Counted from the stretch's first letter, positions 11,027 through 21,530 are shown. The stretch: 64,000 nt of DNA from Marsupella aquatica (GCA_973895155.1 OZ316896.1:12028001-12092000); one strand, 5' to 3'. A program made the numbers and translations. The notes: generated by a model from the letters alone, not told the origin.

Positions 11027-12804
11027 TTACTTGTTGGACTTATCCCGGGCTTCTATAGCACGGTCTTTTTTGGCAGATAAGTATTTCATAAATTCGTCAA
11101 ACTTTTCTAAATGGTCTTTATTCCCCTGATTACAAATGATCACATTTCTCCTCCAAAGATTCGTCTTATCAATATAATCTTTCTCAAGATTTTCTTGAGA
11201 GAACGTTGGAATCCCATATCCACTAAGGAGCTCGCGGAATGTCAACTTGTCAATTGACATGTCGCATAGATATGGATATAGTTTCTTTCTAAAAAATAGG
11301 TCATCATCGAGCCCAGAATATGCATCGGGATACAACGATGAATAGAAGTCATTAAGGCTCGTCTTATATGCAGCATCATCGATAAGAATGACATTCTCGA
11401 TGTTGTAATCTTTAATATCGGCGGCAATGTCGGAGAGACATTTAACAAATAAGGGGATGTCATTATTATTCTTCCCAATAAGTCGAGTTGATTCTTGTCC
11501 CCATATAAATTTAATACGTTTCAAAACTTCGGGTCGAAGTATCAGCCTTACACAAGATAGAATATTTCATTTGAACATGCACGACCAGATTGCAATGTCG
11601 TGTAGATCTGCCACCTTCTCAAGAAATTCCATTAAATCAGGCCTTGGATAGATAACCTTGTGCATCTGTCTCACACCCCTTGACCGAATGGGCATCCCAG
11701 GCTGATCTTCTCTGACCAGATAAGTACCCGATTTAGATCAAAAATTACAAGTCTCTTTTGAACCGATGACTTCTTTGCCGATGGATGAGGCACCATATGT
11801 ACCTGTGATTTTTGTGCCGCAGGGTTTGGAGAACATACTAGAACGGTCTGTTTGTTTCCCGCCTCTGAACGATCACCGGACTTCCGGACTGGTGCCTTCG
11901 ATACTCGATCAGGGGGTTTCGAGATAGGCTTCTGTAAAACATTAAGAATAAAAATAAGTTTATAATGCGAATGGTCGCGTGACTACAAAGAGAGACACTG
12001 AAATGAAGTGTATTACCTGTACAAGACGGTCGTTCAGTGCTGGAATTCCGCCAGAAATGTCAATCATAGCAGCACGGATCCCGGTAACTAGGTTACTTGC
12101 GGACGTGGGCTTGCGGAAGTCCATGTCAAATAACGACAAGACTATCTCCCTACGGAATTTCTCAATTTGATCCGCGGCAAAATTAATTTCGTTTCCTTGA
12201 CACAAGCACTTGGCGTATCTCAAGATAAACACACCACAATTGTGGCCGTCACTCTGGTGAGGAATATGATTCGGATATATCCGTTCCCAACCTGAGAGAT
12301 CCAAGTTGACCCAGTTCTCCAGCCAATTTCGTCGGCGTAGTACTTCCCAACAATATCTAGCACCCCAGGATTTTGTCGATTATGAACTAGAGAATCTAGG
12401 TACTCGAGTCGTTTCTCCTTCGGATACACAACTACCAATGACCAATGTTCTTTCACAGCATTGTGTACTGGAAAGACCAGTTTGTCATATTCACTGATTT
12501 TTAGCAGAAACTCCTTTGTCCAAGCTGCTCTCTCCTCATCGAAAATGGTAGGATCTATGGAGAGAAGCTCAAAATGGTGTGTTTGGAAGAATTTGACAAG
12601 GTCTGACTTTCCAACTCTATCGAGAATCAGTTTGAGAAAACTCAAATAAGCGTTAATTATATCATTGATGAGCGACTCGCGCGGTCTCAGACACATCATA
12701 TATTTCCTCTTGATCGAGTGTTGTAAGAACTTGGTCAATAGCTCTTCCATATCCTTAGAAGGATCAAGGCATTGATCTATTCGACTAGCCAAATTTTCAA
12801 AAAA
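11027..12804 (-). pseudogene. ULP1-type SUMO protease joined to FCP1-like module (copy 1), frameshifted
   Basis: Exon 12804-12017 carries a ULP1/SENP C48 peptidase domain. The catalytic His is in KEHWSLVVVYPKEK, the Asp in LEYLDSLV, and the Gln and Cys in PHQSDGHNCGVFILRYAKC. The His/Asp half and the Gln/Cys half are in different frames, with a one-base break near 12325-12335. An in-phase intron (GTAATA donor at 12016, TTTTACAG acceptor) leads to exon 11931-11027. That exon is basic, then reads KRLVIFDLNRVLIW, YPRPDLMEFLEK, DIAIWSC and NVILIDDAAY, an FCP1-like module that keeps DLN of the DxD motif. It has a frameshift near 11670-11680 and a TGA at 11567-11569. ULP1 domains are common in plant mobile elements. 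Probably a broken mobile-element gene; an assembly error is possible at single-base breaks. Confidence 0.65.
11966..11983. repeat. CG-rich inverted repeat motif copy (intron)
   Basis: TGCGAATGGTCGCGTGA lies inside the intron joining the ULP1 and FCP1-like exons. The left arm is slightly degraded. Confidence 0.65.
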
Positions 12805-14407
12805 CTGCAAAAAATAGAGATTTCAGTACGCCTTCAAATAACGTACTGAGGTTGTAGCCTAAGGGTTCTACCTCAGAAAACAGAAACAATAACAAATCAA
12901 TAATAAAATAATGATGTCTATAATAGAAACTTTAAGCTTATAGCTTGCGAATGACCTTTGGATTGGGTGGATCCGGCCTTTTCGCAGCTGATCTCTTAGG
13001 TGTCTCCTTCGTAACAACATCCTTCAGCCCTCCTCGAGACCGCAGTGATCGCTCCACCGGACCAGTTTGCGAAGGTTGGAGCGATGAGGCAGGAAGACCT
13101 TCAAATGGTTGTGGCATTTGATTCAAATATTCCACAATCTGGGAATCCGATTCCAAAATATTCGGTGCCACAATTTCTGCGCGAGTGACCTCTGCAATAT
13201 ATCGGGGTCGAGACCACGAACCCGGTCGCGTCAAGTCAGCTGTTAGTCTCTTAACGACTTGAGCCGAGTCTGGTGCCAAAGACGATCCCAGGTCTTGCAC
13301 TCGATTCTCAGAAAAGTGGACATTATTGATGATTGTCTCCATTATGGATGCAGTGGCAGTCTTCTCCTCGGTAATCAAAAGACCCTTCCAATATTGCAAA
13401 GCAAGGACTGCTTGGACTCGGAGCTGCTCCGGTGAATATTTATTCCAATCATCCAACGAGACCGTACTTAAGGGTGGATCGTTAAATTCAAACTCCGGGC
13501 GAAGAAAATAGTCTAATGTTTTCTTCTTAACTGCAACTGAGGGTGAAGAAGGCTTCTTCAAATTCAGCTTTATTTTCGGTAGATGTTGTGCCTCAGGAAT
13601 AAGCATAAGATCCTTGGCCCTCTCGGCCTCCTTCCTCGCTGCCTCCAGTCTTGCGGCTTCTTCTCTCTCCAGTCTTGCGGAATCAACCTTTTCCGCCTCC
13701 AACTTCTCCGCCTCCACCCTCTCCGGTCTTGCGGTCTCGTCCGCCATCCTCTCGGCCAGCAGCCTCTCAGCTGCCACACTCTCCGCCTTGGCCCTATTTA
13801 CCTCTATCACTAAAACAACTCTCGCAGCCTCCGTTTTCTCAGCCTCGGCTTTCTCAGCCACCGCTTTCTCCGCCACTGCTTTCTCAGCCTCGGCTTTCTC
13901 CTTCTTCTTTGCGGCAGTTGCTTTTCTAGCTGCCACCTTTTTCTTCTTAGCCTTCTTCTTTTGAAGCTCCTCTTGTCGGGCCGCCTCTTGTCGGGATGCC
14001 TCTTGTCGGGACGCCTCCTCCTGCCGGGCCGCCTCCTTCTTTTGAAGCTCCTCTTGCCGGGCTGCCTCCAGCCGGGCCGCCTCCTCTCGGTCCACCTCAT
14101 GTTGAGGCTCCTGTGTGGCCTCTTCATCAGAGTCCTCAGTGTCCTCAAAACCCTCCATCTCCTCGTCCTCTTCATCAGCATCCTCAGCATCCTTCATCTC
14201 CTCTCCGTCACTCTCTTCATCTCCTCTATTGTCAGAATCTCCGATGTCATTCTGCGTATCGGTCATCCACTCTGGATCTTGGTCATTGACATCCCCATCC
14301 GCGTCACCTTCCCCCTCACCATCCGCATCACCATTGCTCCTTGCATCCTCAACATTGAAGCCGCAGTCGACTTGATCTGAATAAAATCAGATCATTTGAT
14401 AAGAATG

Positions 14408-14470
14408 ACTCACGCGCATATTCGCGTGAAAAGAAATGTTAAGAATGTCCACGCGCACGTTCGCGTGACG
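14408..14470. repeat. Two CG-rich inverted repeats in one intron
   Basis: TCACGCGCATATTCGCGTGA (14410-14429) is a near-perfect dyad. CCACGCGCACGTTCGCGTGA lies at 14449-14468. Both are inside the intron between exons 4 and 5 of the ParB-like gene, about 20 bases apart. Confidence 0.8.
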
Positions 14471-16267
14471 CAATAGAAAGTAAGAGGTTTCAAAAGTAAC
14501 CTACCTTGGATTGGCCCACTAGGGTACTCCGTTGGTCGAATGTATAATCGATCAGAATCTTCAAAGAGTGCATACTCTTGCAATAATTGATTACAAATAT
14601 TATCAGGGATATGTTGTTCGTGGAGGACATCCAAAACATCAGCCCTGAGAGCAGTTACGGATGGACAGTACTTCATTAATTTATCTATACATTTTTCTAT
14701 ACTAGCCCGTACTGGGTCAATCAATGACAGCATTGTATCAATTGTCGCCGTGGTGTGTTGCAAGAAACAAGACAACTCCCTATGCGTTGCGACAGGGCAA
14801 TAATATTTTACATTGGATCCAGCATCCTGTACAAAAAGCCAAAATTAGTTTACAATATTAATTGAGAATATAATAATCTAAATAATCTTAAAATCGAAAC
14901 CCCAAAATATAAATCTCAAAACTTACCATTAAGCACTGGATCAAGTTCGTTCCCTCACTGAAGCATATAGCCCATTCCCCACATTGGACGAATTGACTAA
15001 CAATACTTTCAAAGAATGGAAGTATCTTTTCTGGGGAAGGTGTCGTGAACTCGCCGCTCTCTTCAAAATTGGCTATCTTCTCAATCCGATATTTGGAGAC
15101 CAATTGGAACTCGAGGGCTTGTGGATCGCCCATTGTGCTGAAGGCCAAGCTGTGAAAAGTGTAGGTTACAATAAGCTTCTTCTCCTTCGGCCGCTTCTGA
15201 ATATAATGGCTATCGACAGCAACGTAGTGTGTGTACTTCCCTAATTCCCGTTTGATTAAGTAAGACTCAACGGGAGAGGCTACAATAATAACCACATGGT
15301 GTGGTTTTGCCCCTATCTCGCTAGTAGCACGAAATAACCCCTCATAGAATGAGCAATTTGGCGGACGCAAATCTCCCATTGATGAGGAATCAAAATAAAT
15401 CAAGCTCGCAAGGTTCTTGTCTTCACGTATGATAAGTACAGTCTGCAAACCCAGCATTTTGTATATCCTGCAGGGATCGCAATTTCAGCCTCTCACTGAC
15501 CGGCCGCACTAGTTGGTTTGCTTGACTATCAACTGATTTCTATATTCCTTCCACCAACCTGTAGAATATCGGGTCGATCTCTTTCAACAAATTATCATTA
15601 CTAATATTTACATTTAAGCACTTCTTCAAATAACCACTCAACGCATCTCTCAACTGCTTCAACACCATCTTGTCGAGCTTAAAATGATCAATCATTCCTT
15701 TGACCCGTAATTTCTGCGCTGAATCTGTCAGACTTTTCAGCTCCGTCCGGGTGGATGTATCCCCGTTGAGTTTACTCAATAATAAAATCTCAAACTCAAC
15801 TTTTGTCTTCTTCTTTATACAGAATTGCTCCAAACTCATGCTGGTCGTTGACAACACTGGAGCCTCAGAGGACTTCCTCGCCTTCCCAGATTTCACTTTG
15901 ATGCTTCGGTTTTTGAGTATAGATAGTCTTCCGCTCAACATATATTCTGCTGCCTTTTGAAGAACCGAGTCTGAGCACCCTTGACAAGAACGGAACGTCT
16001 TCTTTGGAAGATGATAAGCACATGGATTATCCACAATTTTGACAGCGTCCCTCTGTAAAATTTTGTTGTAAATTACAAGCTCTCCTCTCCTTGATAGTTC
16101 GTAGACCTCCATCCACTTCTTGAATGTTTCGTCCTCCATTGTAAAGAGAAACGGAGCCAATTCTCCAAATTTCATCATTTTGTTCCTCCCCATTTGAGCC
16201 CATGGGCAAACAAAACTCGTAGCTCTCATAAATACCTGAAAAACAATGGAAACATGACAATTCTAAG

Positions 16268-16326
16268 ACTGACGCGACCGTTTGCGTGAGAAAAATTCTA
16301 AGCTTGACGCGACCGTTTGCGTGACA
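16268..16326. repeat. Duplicated CG-rich inverted repeat in one intron
   Basis: TGACGCGACCGTTTGCGTGA occurs twice, starting near 16270 and 16305, each preceded by TTCTAAG. Both are inside the 133-bp intron between exons 1 and 2 of the ParB-like gene. The near-identical flanks show local duplication. Confidence 0.85.
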
Positions 16327-17652
16327 AAAGTTTAACGATAATATGATCGAAGAGGGTTATTTATATACCTTCCAATTTGGATGACGATAATGTGATCCAG
16401 GCCGCCCAAATGAGTTCCAGATATTACGACACTGTCGTACAATGGTGAGAAACTGTCCTTCTTCCATTGATGTTTGATGACAGTGGTTCAGAGCTTTCGA
16501 TAATCCCATCAAATGAACATTATTGTCGTTGTTGAGCGTTGCCCAAAACATTACAGCTTCTATAGTACCGCAAGCGTCTCGTACAACTTGGCTGACTTTG
16601 TCGTCCTCTTTCAGCAATTTGTACGCCATTATTGTGTGCTGGCCTCCGAGTATCCAAAAATGACTGGTCATAATGTCCTCCTCCTTTAGCGCCGAATCGT
16701 AGGGCGCCCCATTGTAGTCGGGATCTCTGTCGGCCTCCGACTGAACCCACTTCACAGGGACTAAAAAGCAATATTGCTTTTCGAACTTTATAGCCGAATG
16801 AGAGAGGAGTGAATTCTTTAGCCTATCTGTGTAATCCTGATTCCACTCTCGGCACTTGATGTGGTCCGGTGCAAGATGACAACGTGATGTCTCAACAAAA
16901 AATGACTTGCTGTTAAATATATTCACAACACTATATTCTTTGAGGAAAGAATCAAACAGAGCCCCGACATTCGCTGAGGTAATTACTTTCGGAAGATTCT
17001 CCGTCGAGTATACTTCAACCTTGGTCACTGGCGGGGCCTTTCCCAAGCAAAATCCCTAGTTGAAAGGAACTCTCTGGAACTCAAGTACGTCAATAATGTA
17101 TTGACAAATCAAATCTTCCGTTGATCCCTCTAGATCGGAAGGATATCCCACACTAGTAACCTTTTCCAAGGCGTGCCTTGCACCTAGAAGATCATTGATT
17201 CTGGGCTGATTGAAGGTTACATATTGCGTTTGATCCAAACAAATGCTTATTTTGTCCTCCTGCTGGTCGTCGCTGACTAGCAAAACCAATCCCTCTGTAC
17301 ACTCTTTAACTTTCATGTTCTTCTCAAAGAAACACCCAAGAATTTGTGATCTCTCCAAAACTATAGCTTTGTCATTTTTTGCCACCACAAGACGGACAGC
17401 CCTATTGCGAACGACTATTCCAAAATCGGATATCTCAGTCAATTCAAAGAGATGGATACTCTTTATCTCCGTTGTTCCCTCTCTGATTGACTTTCCTCGA
17501 TATGCAAGTATGAATGTCTCCGCGGGAGTCATTTTTGTCTTGGCTTTCTTACGAGAAGCAGCTTTAGAAGTCTCTTTTCCGCTTTGAAGTTCCGGTAGGA
17601 TCCATTCTGAAATAGACAAATATTGAAAGTTAAACATTTATTATAAAATACT

Positions 17653-17676
17653 AACACGCGCATGGTCGCATCGTGC
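17653..17676. repeat. CG-rich inverted repeat motif, degraded copy
   Basis: ACACGCGCATGGTCGCATCGTG lies just upstream of exon 1 of the ParB-like gene, in the spacer to the truncated F-box-like unit. The right arm has a substitution and an extra base. Confidence 0.6.
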
Positions 17677-17680
17677 CAAA

Positions 17681-18023
17681 TTATATTTTAGGAACGTTTA
17701 TCCTGACCCAATCCTCTCGCTCATCTTCATCTAACCAAAACCAAAGGTTCCTAAACGTGTCAAGTTCAGATCCTTCAAATCCACCCAGAATGTCCAGCGG
17801 CGGGAGACTTGACCCGATTTTTAATCGCATTATCTGACAAATTCCCAAGACAGTGGAAAAACTCTTTGACTAATGGCCAAATATATTTCTCGACAATATC
17901 GTCCGGAAGACCGGGTATCAGGTCTTCAGCTTGACTCCATATCATGTTTCAGTTCATAACCTTTGCACGTGCAATGCGCTCCATCATCATTTGACGATGA
18001 GATTTTTGATTCATGTCAAAGGA
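17681..18023 (-). pseudogene. F-box-like 'IWP' unit C, truncated
   Basis: After an acceptor at 18024 the frame reads QMMMERIARAK, a TGA at 17949-17951, then LIPGLPDDIVEKYIWPLVKE. This is an F-box-like segment (LPDDxV...IWP). The middle of the module is missing. The C-terminal part (LDILGGFEGSELDTFR, LDEDEREDW) continues in another frame to a stop at 17681. Compared with units A and B it has an internal deletion, a stop and a frameshift. It is a decayed third member of the tandem array. Confidence 0.5.
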
Positions 18024-18066
18024 CTGCAACATAATATGGAAAAGATTAAGAACAAAAACCTATCCA

Positions 18067-18633
18067 TTAAGAACTGGGACCACCTAATTTCTGAGAAAAT
18101 CTACCAAACCTTTCAATTAGAACATCTCGTTCTTCCTCATCTAAATTGATATATTTGTTCGTAAACAATGCAATTTCGTCAGAAGTAGTAGTCCCAAGAA
18201 CAGATATTTCTGGAAACATAGAAATATACTCTCGAATAACTTGACAGACTGAGTCAAACTCCAACTTGTCAATTTTGGGTATGTCGTAAAGTGCGTCATT
18301 TGCAACATCAACAATCCGATTTGCTCGTTTGAGGATAGCCCATAACCTTGTATTTGTAACTAAAAAGTTCCACTTCTTGCTACAAGCTCCAAGCCGAATA
18401 AGGTCTCGGACCCTATCGATAACTAAATCGTTATCGGGGTGTCGATATCGACGCAATCCTTCAATTGAAATAAAGTGTTTGTAGAGTATTGGCCAAATGT
18501 TTGAAATGACCAAAACATCTGGTATTCCTCCAATGAGACTAGAGGAGGTTTCATCAAGCATATCCCATATTTTTTTCTGTTTCCTTTCATGAGATGAAAG
18601 GAAATCTCGAGCCTCATTCAAAAGTTGGCTCAT
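18067..18633 (-). CDS. F-box-like 'IWP' protein B
   Basis: An open frame of 188 codons from ATG at 18633. After a charged N-terminus it shows SLIGGIPDVLVISNIWPIL, then a helical stretch, LGACSKKWNFLVTNTRLWAIL and a C-terminal block with EISVLGTTTSDEIALF and EEERDVLIERFG. The spacing of GIPD..IWP and C.KW..LV...LW resembles an F-box, which recruits substrates to SCF ubiquitin ligases. The match is weak and no known family is assigned. It is co-oriented with the neighbouring paralogues A and C. The preceding AG could be an acceptor, so it might be an exon. Confidence 0.45.
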   Translation of the reverse strand: MSQLLNEARDFLSSHERKQKKIWDMLDETSSSLIGGIPDVLVISNIWPILYKHFISIEGLRRYRHPDNDLVIDRVRDLIRLGACSKKWNFLVTNTRLWAILKRANRIVDVANDALYDIPKIDKLEFDSVCQVIREYISMFPEISVLGTTTSDEIALFTNKYINLDEEERDVLIERFGRFSQKLGGPSS

Positions 18634-18698
18634 CCTGCTTTTATCATATCACAAAACATTGTTAGAAGACATACGACGCACTTGGTCACGTAAGTTAA

Positions 18699-19250
18699 CT
18701 AGAATTCCTTAAAAGCGTAGATGTCACCCTCAAGGTATCCAACTTCGTGGCATTTGACTGTAAATTTCCATTTTTCAAGAGGGTGAAGAGCATCGTAAGT
18801 CTTCATGAAGAGTTCCCTAAGATCTCTGGACATTGACCCCATGAATTTAATTCTTGGGTATTTCTGGAATAAACTTTGAACTGTCGATGAGAGAGACTCA
18901 TTTCCGATCGGTTTAGTAAGATTTCCTGGAAAAGCCAAATCTAATAAACTCAACTTGATTACACCCAGAAGATAGGTATTCCCAACAAGGTGGCGCCATT
19001 TGCAACACACCAAAGATAGTCCTACAAACTCATCCAATTCCTTTATTGAGAAATTTCCTGCATTAGCCGAGGAATTAAAAGACTCCTTGATCCAAGGCCA
19101 TATCAATTCCGCGACAATGAAATCTGGAAGTCCAGGTAGTAGTGTTTCAACAAATACAAAATATCCCGCCAGTAGACCATCTTGGCTTCTGTCCAAAACG
19201 TCAAATATTGGGCATAGATATTTGAAGCTCTCCAGACCAGGTTTGCCCAT
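18699..19250 (-). CDS. F-box-like 'IWP' protein A
   Basis: An open frame of 183 codons from ATG at 19250. It shows LLPGLPDFIVAELIWPWIK, LVCCKWRHLVGNTYLLGVIK and a C-terminal RIKFMGSMSRDLRELF. These line up with unit B (GIPDVLV..IWP, CSKKWNFLV, ISVLGT), so the two are paralogues of one family. F-box-like by pattern only: no LRR or Kelch substrate domain follows, and the protein is short. It is the most upstream member of the minus-strand block and is followed at about 18673-18694 by a weak copy of the CG-rich motif. Confidence 0.45.
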   Translation of the reverse strand: MGKPGLESFKYLCPIFDVLDRSQDGLLAGYFVFVETLLPGLPDFIVAELIWPWIKESFNSSANAGNFSIKELDEFVGLSLVCCKWRHLVGNTYLLGVIKLSLLDLAFPGNLTKPIGNESLSSTVQSLFQKYPRIKFMGSMSRDLRELFMKTYDALHPLEKWKFTVKCHEVGYLEGDIYAFKEF

Positions 19251-19288
19251 GACTCTTTTAAGCCAAATGATATATCCCAGGGATTATT

Positions 19289-19310
19289 TTCACGCGACTG
19301 GTTGCGTCTA
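19289..19310. repeat. CG-rich inverted repeat motif copy
   Basis: TCACGCGACTGGTTGCGTC lies just upstream of F-box-like unit A, in its presumed promoter region. Confidence 0.7.
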
Positions 19311-19374
19311 CAAATCAGAATGTATAAACAATTCTTTGAGGGTCACAACGTGACAAATCATAAATGTTGCTTCG

Positions 19375-19640
19375 TCCTCTAACAGAACCAGTCAATGAGA
19401 GAGCTACCTCAGATGCGACTGGTCGCGTCAACTGATCCTAAATGGAACGATACCTCCTCTAACAAAACCAGTCAATGAGAGATCTACCTCAGACGTGACT
19501 AGTCGCGTCAACTGGTCCTAAAAGGAACCTTACCTCCTCTAACAGAACCAGTCAATGAGAGAGCTACCTCAGACGCGACTGGTCGCGTCAACTGATCCTA
19601 AATGGAACCTCACAATCTTTTCACGCGACAGGTCGCGTCA
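19375..19640 (+). repeat. 80-bp tandem repeat carrying the CG-rich motif, plus a fourth motif
   Basis: Three units with 80-bp spacing (anchors AACAGAACCAGTCAATGAGA at 19381, 19461 and 19541). Each ends in a motif copy of the type GACGCGACTGGTCGCGTCAA. Point changes in single arms (GATGCGAC, GACGTGAC) fit CpG-to-TpG decay. A fourth copy, TCACGCGACAGGTCGCGTCA, starts at 19621. Confidence 0.9.
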
Positions 19641-21509
19641 ACAGCTCAAAAAACTTTTGGACACTAGGATAATACAGTGATACAACTGTGATTATTGACC
19701 CGTACGGACAAGGAAATCTGAGTAAGCATGATTTCATTCATTTGTATTCATTCATGAACTCTACAATAATTCAGATGTTTGAGCTCTGTCATTGTGAAAC
19801 TATTATATATCAAAAGTTTAGAGAATGATTCAGCTAAGATGATTCAATTTAGCAGTCTACTGGTTGTATTCGTCAATTAAAGGATTCAGTGTAATGAGAT
19901 TCACATAACATGAGAGTTTATATGATTAAATTCACAGCGTGCAGGTTTGTAATGACTTACTTAAGACGATTCAAGTTGTATTTTAATTAGTGAGTTTTAT
20001 GATTCAGACATATTTGAGTTTACAGACAAATCGCATTATGAAAACTCAGCTTAACAATCAAGAGAAATTTTAGCAAACAACAATCAACACCAGCAGAAAA
20101 TGTAGAAATTGCACCTAAATTCTGAAAAATTGATGTAATCGTCTGAGAGATTGACGTCCAAGCACTTGAAGACCTTGCTGCGGCATTCCAGAAAGTAAAT
20201 ATAAGATTGAAGATATTAATATGCTAAGCAACAACAACAGAGCTTCTATACTTCTATACATAGAGCTTCGCTGCTACCAATTGAATAACATGTGCTTAAT
20301 GCTAAGGAACTCATTATGTCGAGTTAAAAAGACTCTTTCATAAGTACAATCAAAGTTGTCGATAGACAAACTGAGCATGAATAAAAGTGCACTAAACCTA
20401 AAGATTGAAAGAGGTGAAACAAACCTGAATGATGAATGGAAGGAGCTGAAACAAGCTGCCAAAAAGTAGTTCGAGCTGCTGAAACATGTTGATCGAGCTG
20501 ATATGAGCTTAAAATTGGCTGACATGAGCTGATACGAGCACTCCCAAAAAACTAGCTGCAACGAACCCAACGGGCTCCTAAGAATCCCTTCGAGCAAACT
20601 AGAAGTGAATACGAGCTGTAAATGCGAGCTGCAACGCGCCAACGAGCTCCTGGTCGAAACAATCGACAACTACTAAGAGCAGCAACGCGCCGACAAGCAC
20701 CTGACCACAACGAACAAGCTGCAACGACAAAAATAAGATCCAGGGCAGGAGCGAGAGCGACAAGAGCGAGAGTGAGAGCGACGAGAGCGAGAGCAAGAGT
20801 GACGAGAGCGAGAGCGAGAGCGACGAGAGTAGGCGTGCAAAAGTCTAGGGAGCGAGAAACAACAACAATGAACAGTGAACTCGAGACCGTGGGCGCCGAC
20901 ACTAAGGAAGGACTAATTAGGATATTGTTTTAGCATAACCCTAATAATAGCCTAGCGACAAGAAGGTTCCAGATGATCTCCGTACACTCCACCATCAACT
21001 CAACAAACTATGCAATCATGAAAAAAAGATTATCGGATTCCTTTTGATTTGCCGTACTAAAGGAGATTTCTATTTGATTGCCAATTTGAAATTTAAACCG
21101 GTAATTATGCAACTGCGAAAGATTGTTAGTGGGGACCTCCGGATCCGGATCCGGATCCGGATCCGTATCTTCACTATATCTGCCAATTCAAATCCAAAAT
21201 ATGAACGAACGACAACTTTCTCACGATCGTTCCATCACGTAGTGGAGGCGAACTTCAAAATCATTCCATTTTGGTAGTGGAGACCGTCGGATCCAGATCC
21301 GTACTCCACTCTCTATCGGACAATGCAGTTCATGGACGTTTTACTGGTGCTTACTAGCATTATTGTCCTCAGTAATTACTGACTGTCCACTCATTTGTTC
21401 TGAGTGGATGTGAAATGATTGATCGTAATCGATTGTGGTCGTTCTCATTCACTTGAAATGACTGACGGACCATGCATAGTCTGTTGCCGGTATGTGTGGT
21501 ACCTCTAGG
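19641..21509. other. AT-rich spacer with simple repeats
   Basis: No gene recognised. 20440-20560 repeats GAGCTG-type words. 20750-20832 is a purine run of GAGAGCGACGAGAGCGAG units whose six frames are all low-complexity. 21137-21163 is four GGATCC hexamers in tandem, and a related GGATCCAGATCC follows near 21290. Confidence 0.6.
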
Positions 21510-21510
21510 G

Positions 21511-21530
21511 TCACGCGACCAGTCGCGTGC
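21511..21530. repeat. CG-rich inverted repeat motif, rightmost copy
   Basis: TCACGCGACCAGTCGCGTGC is a near-perfect dyad. It marks the right limit of the motif family, just before the plus-strand DUF7869-like gene. No further copy was noticed to the right. Confidence 0.75.

Larger units (their letters stand above)
12938..17606 (-). pseudogene. Spliced ParB/sulfiredoxin-like gene with coiled-coil tail, one in-frame stop
   Basis: Five exons with agreeing phases: 17606-16369, 16235-15559, 15467-14927, 14826-14505 and 14376-12938, about 1,405 codons. The start is not found. Exon 1 has a basic N-part and then a ParB/Srx-like segment with FWILGGQHTIMAYKLL (the family's GxHR-type motif as GGQH), followed by HPNWK. 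Exon 3 into exon 4 reads EGTNLIQCLMDAGSNVKYY, weakly like the end of a DNA methyltransferase; no DPPY-type motif was found. The last exon begins Asp/Glu-rich, continues as an Ala/Glu/Lys/Arg coiled coil and ends in a basic tail. One TAG at 17056-17058 interrupts exon 1, with coding on both sides in the same frame. Two introns carry CG-rich hairpins. Function is unknown; a mobile-element gene is my inference. Confidence 0.5.

Noticed and set aside
13583-14380. Several plus-strand Ser/Pro/Leu-rich frames
   Set aside because: They are antisense shadows of the Ala/Glu/Lys coiled-coil exon on the minus strand.
20552-20933. Frames rich in ALALV or RARATRA
   Set aside because: They are translations of a GAGAGCGACGAG simple repeat.
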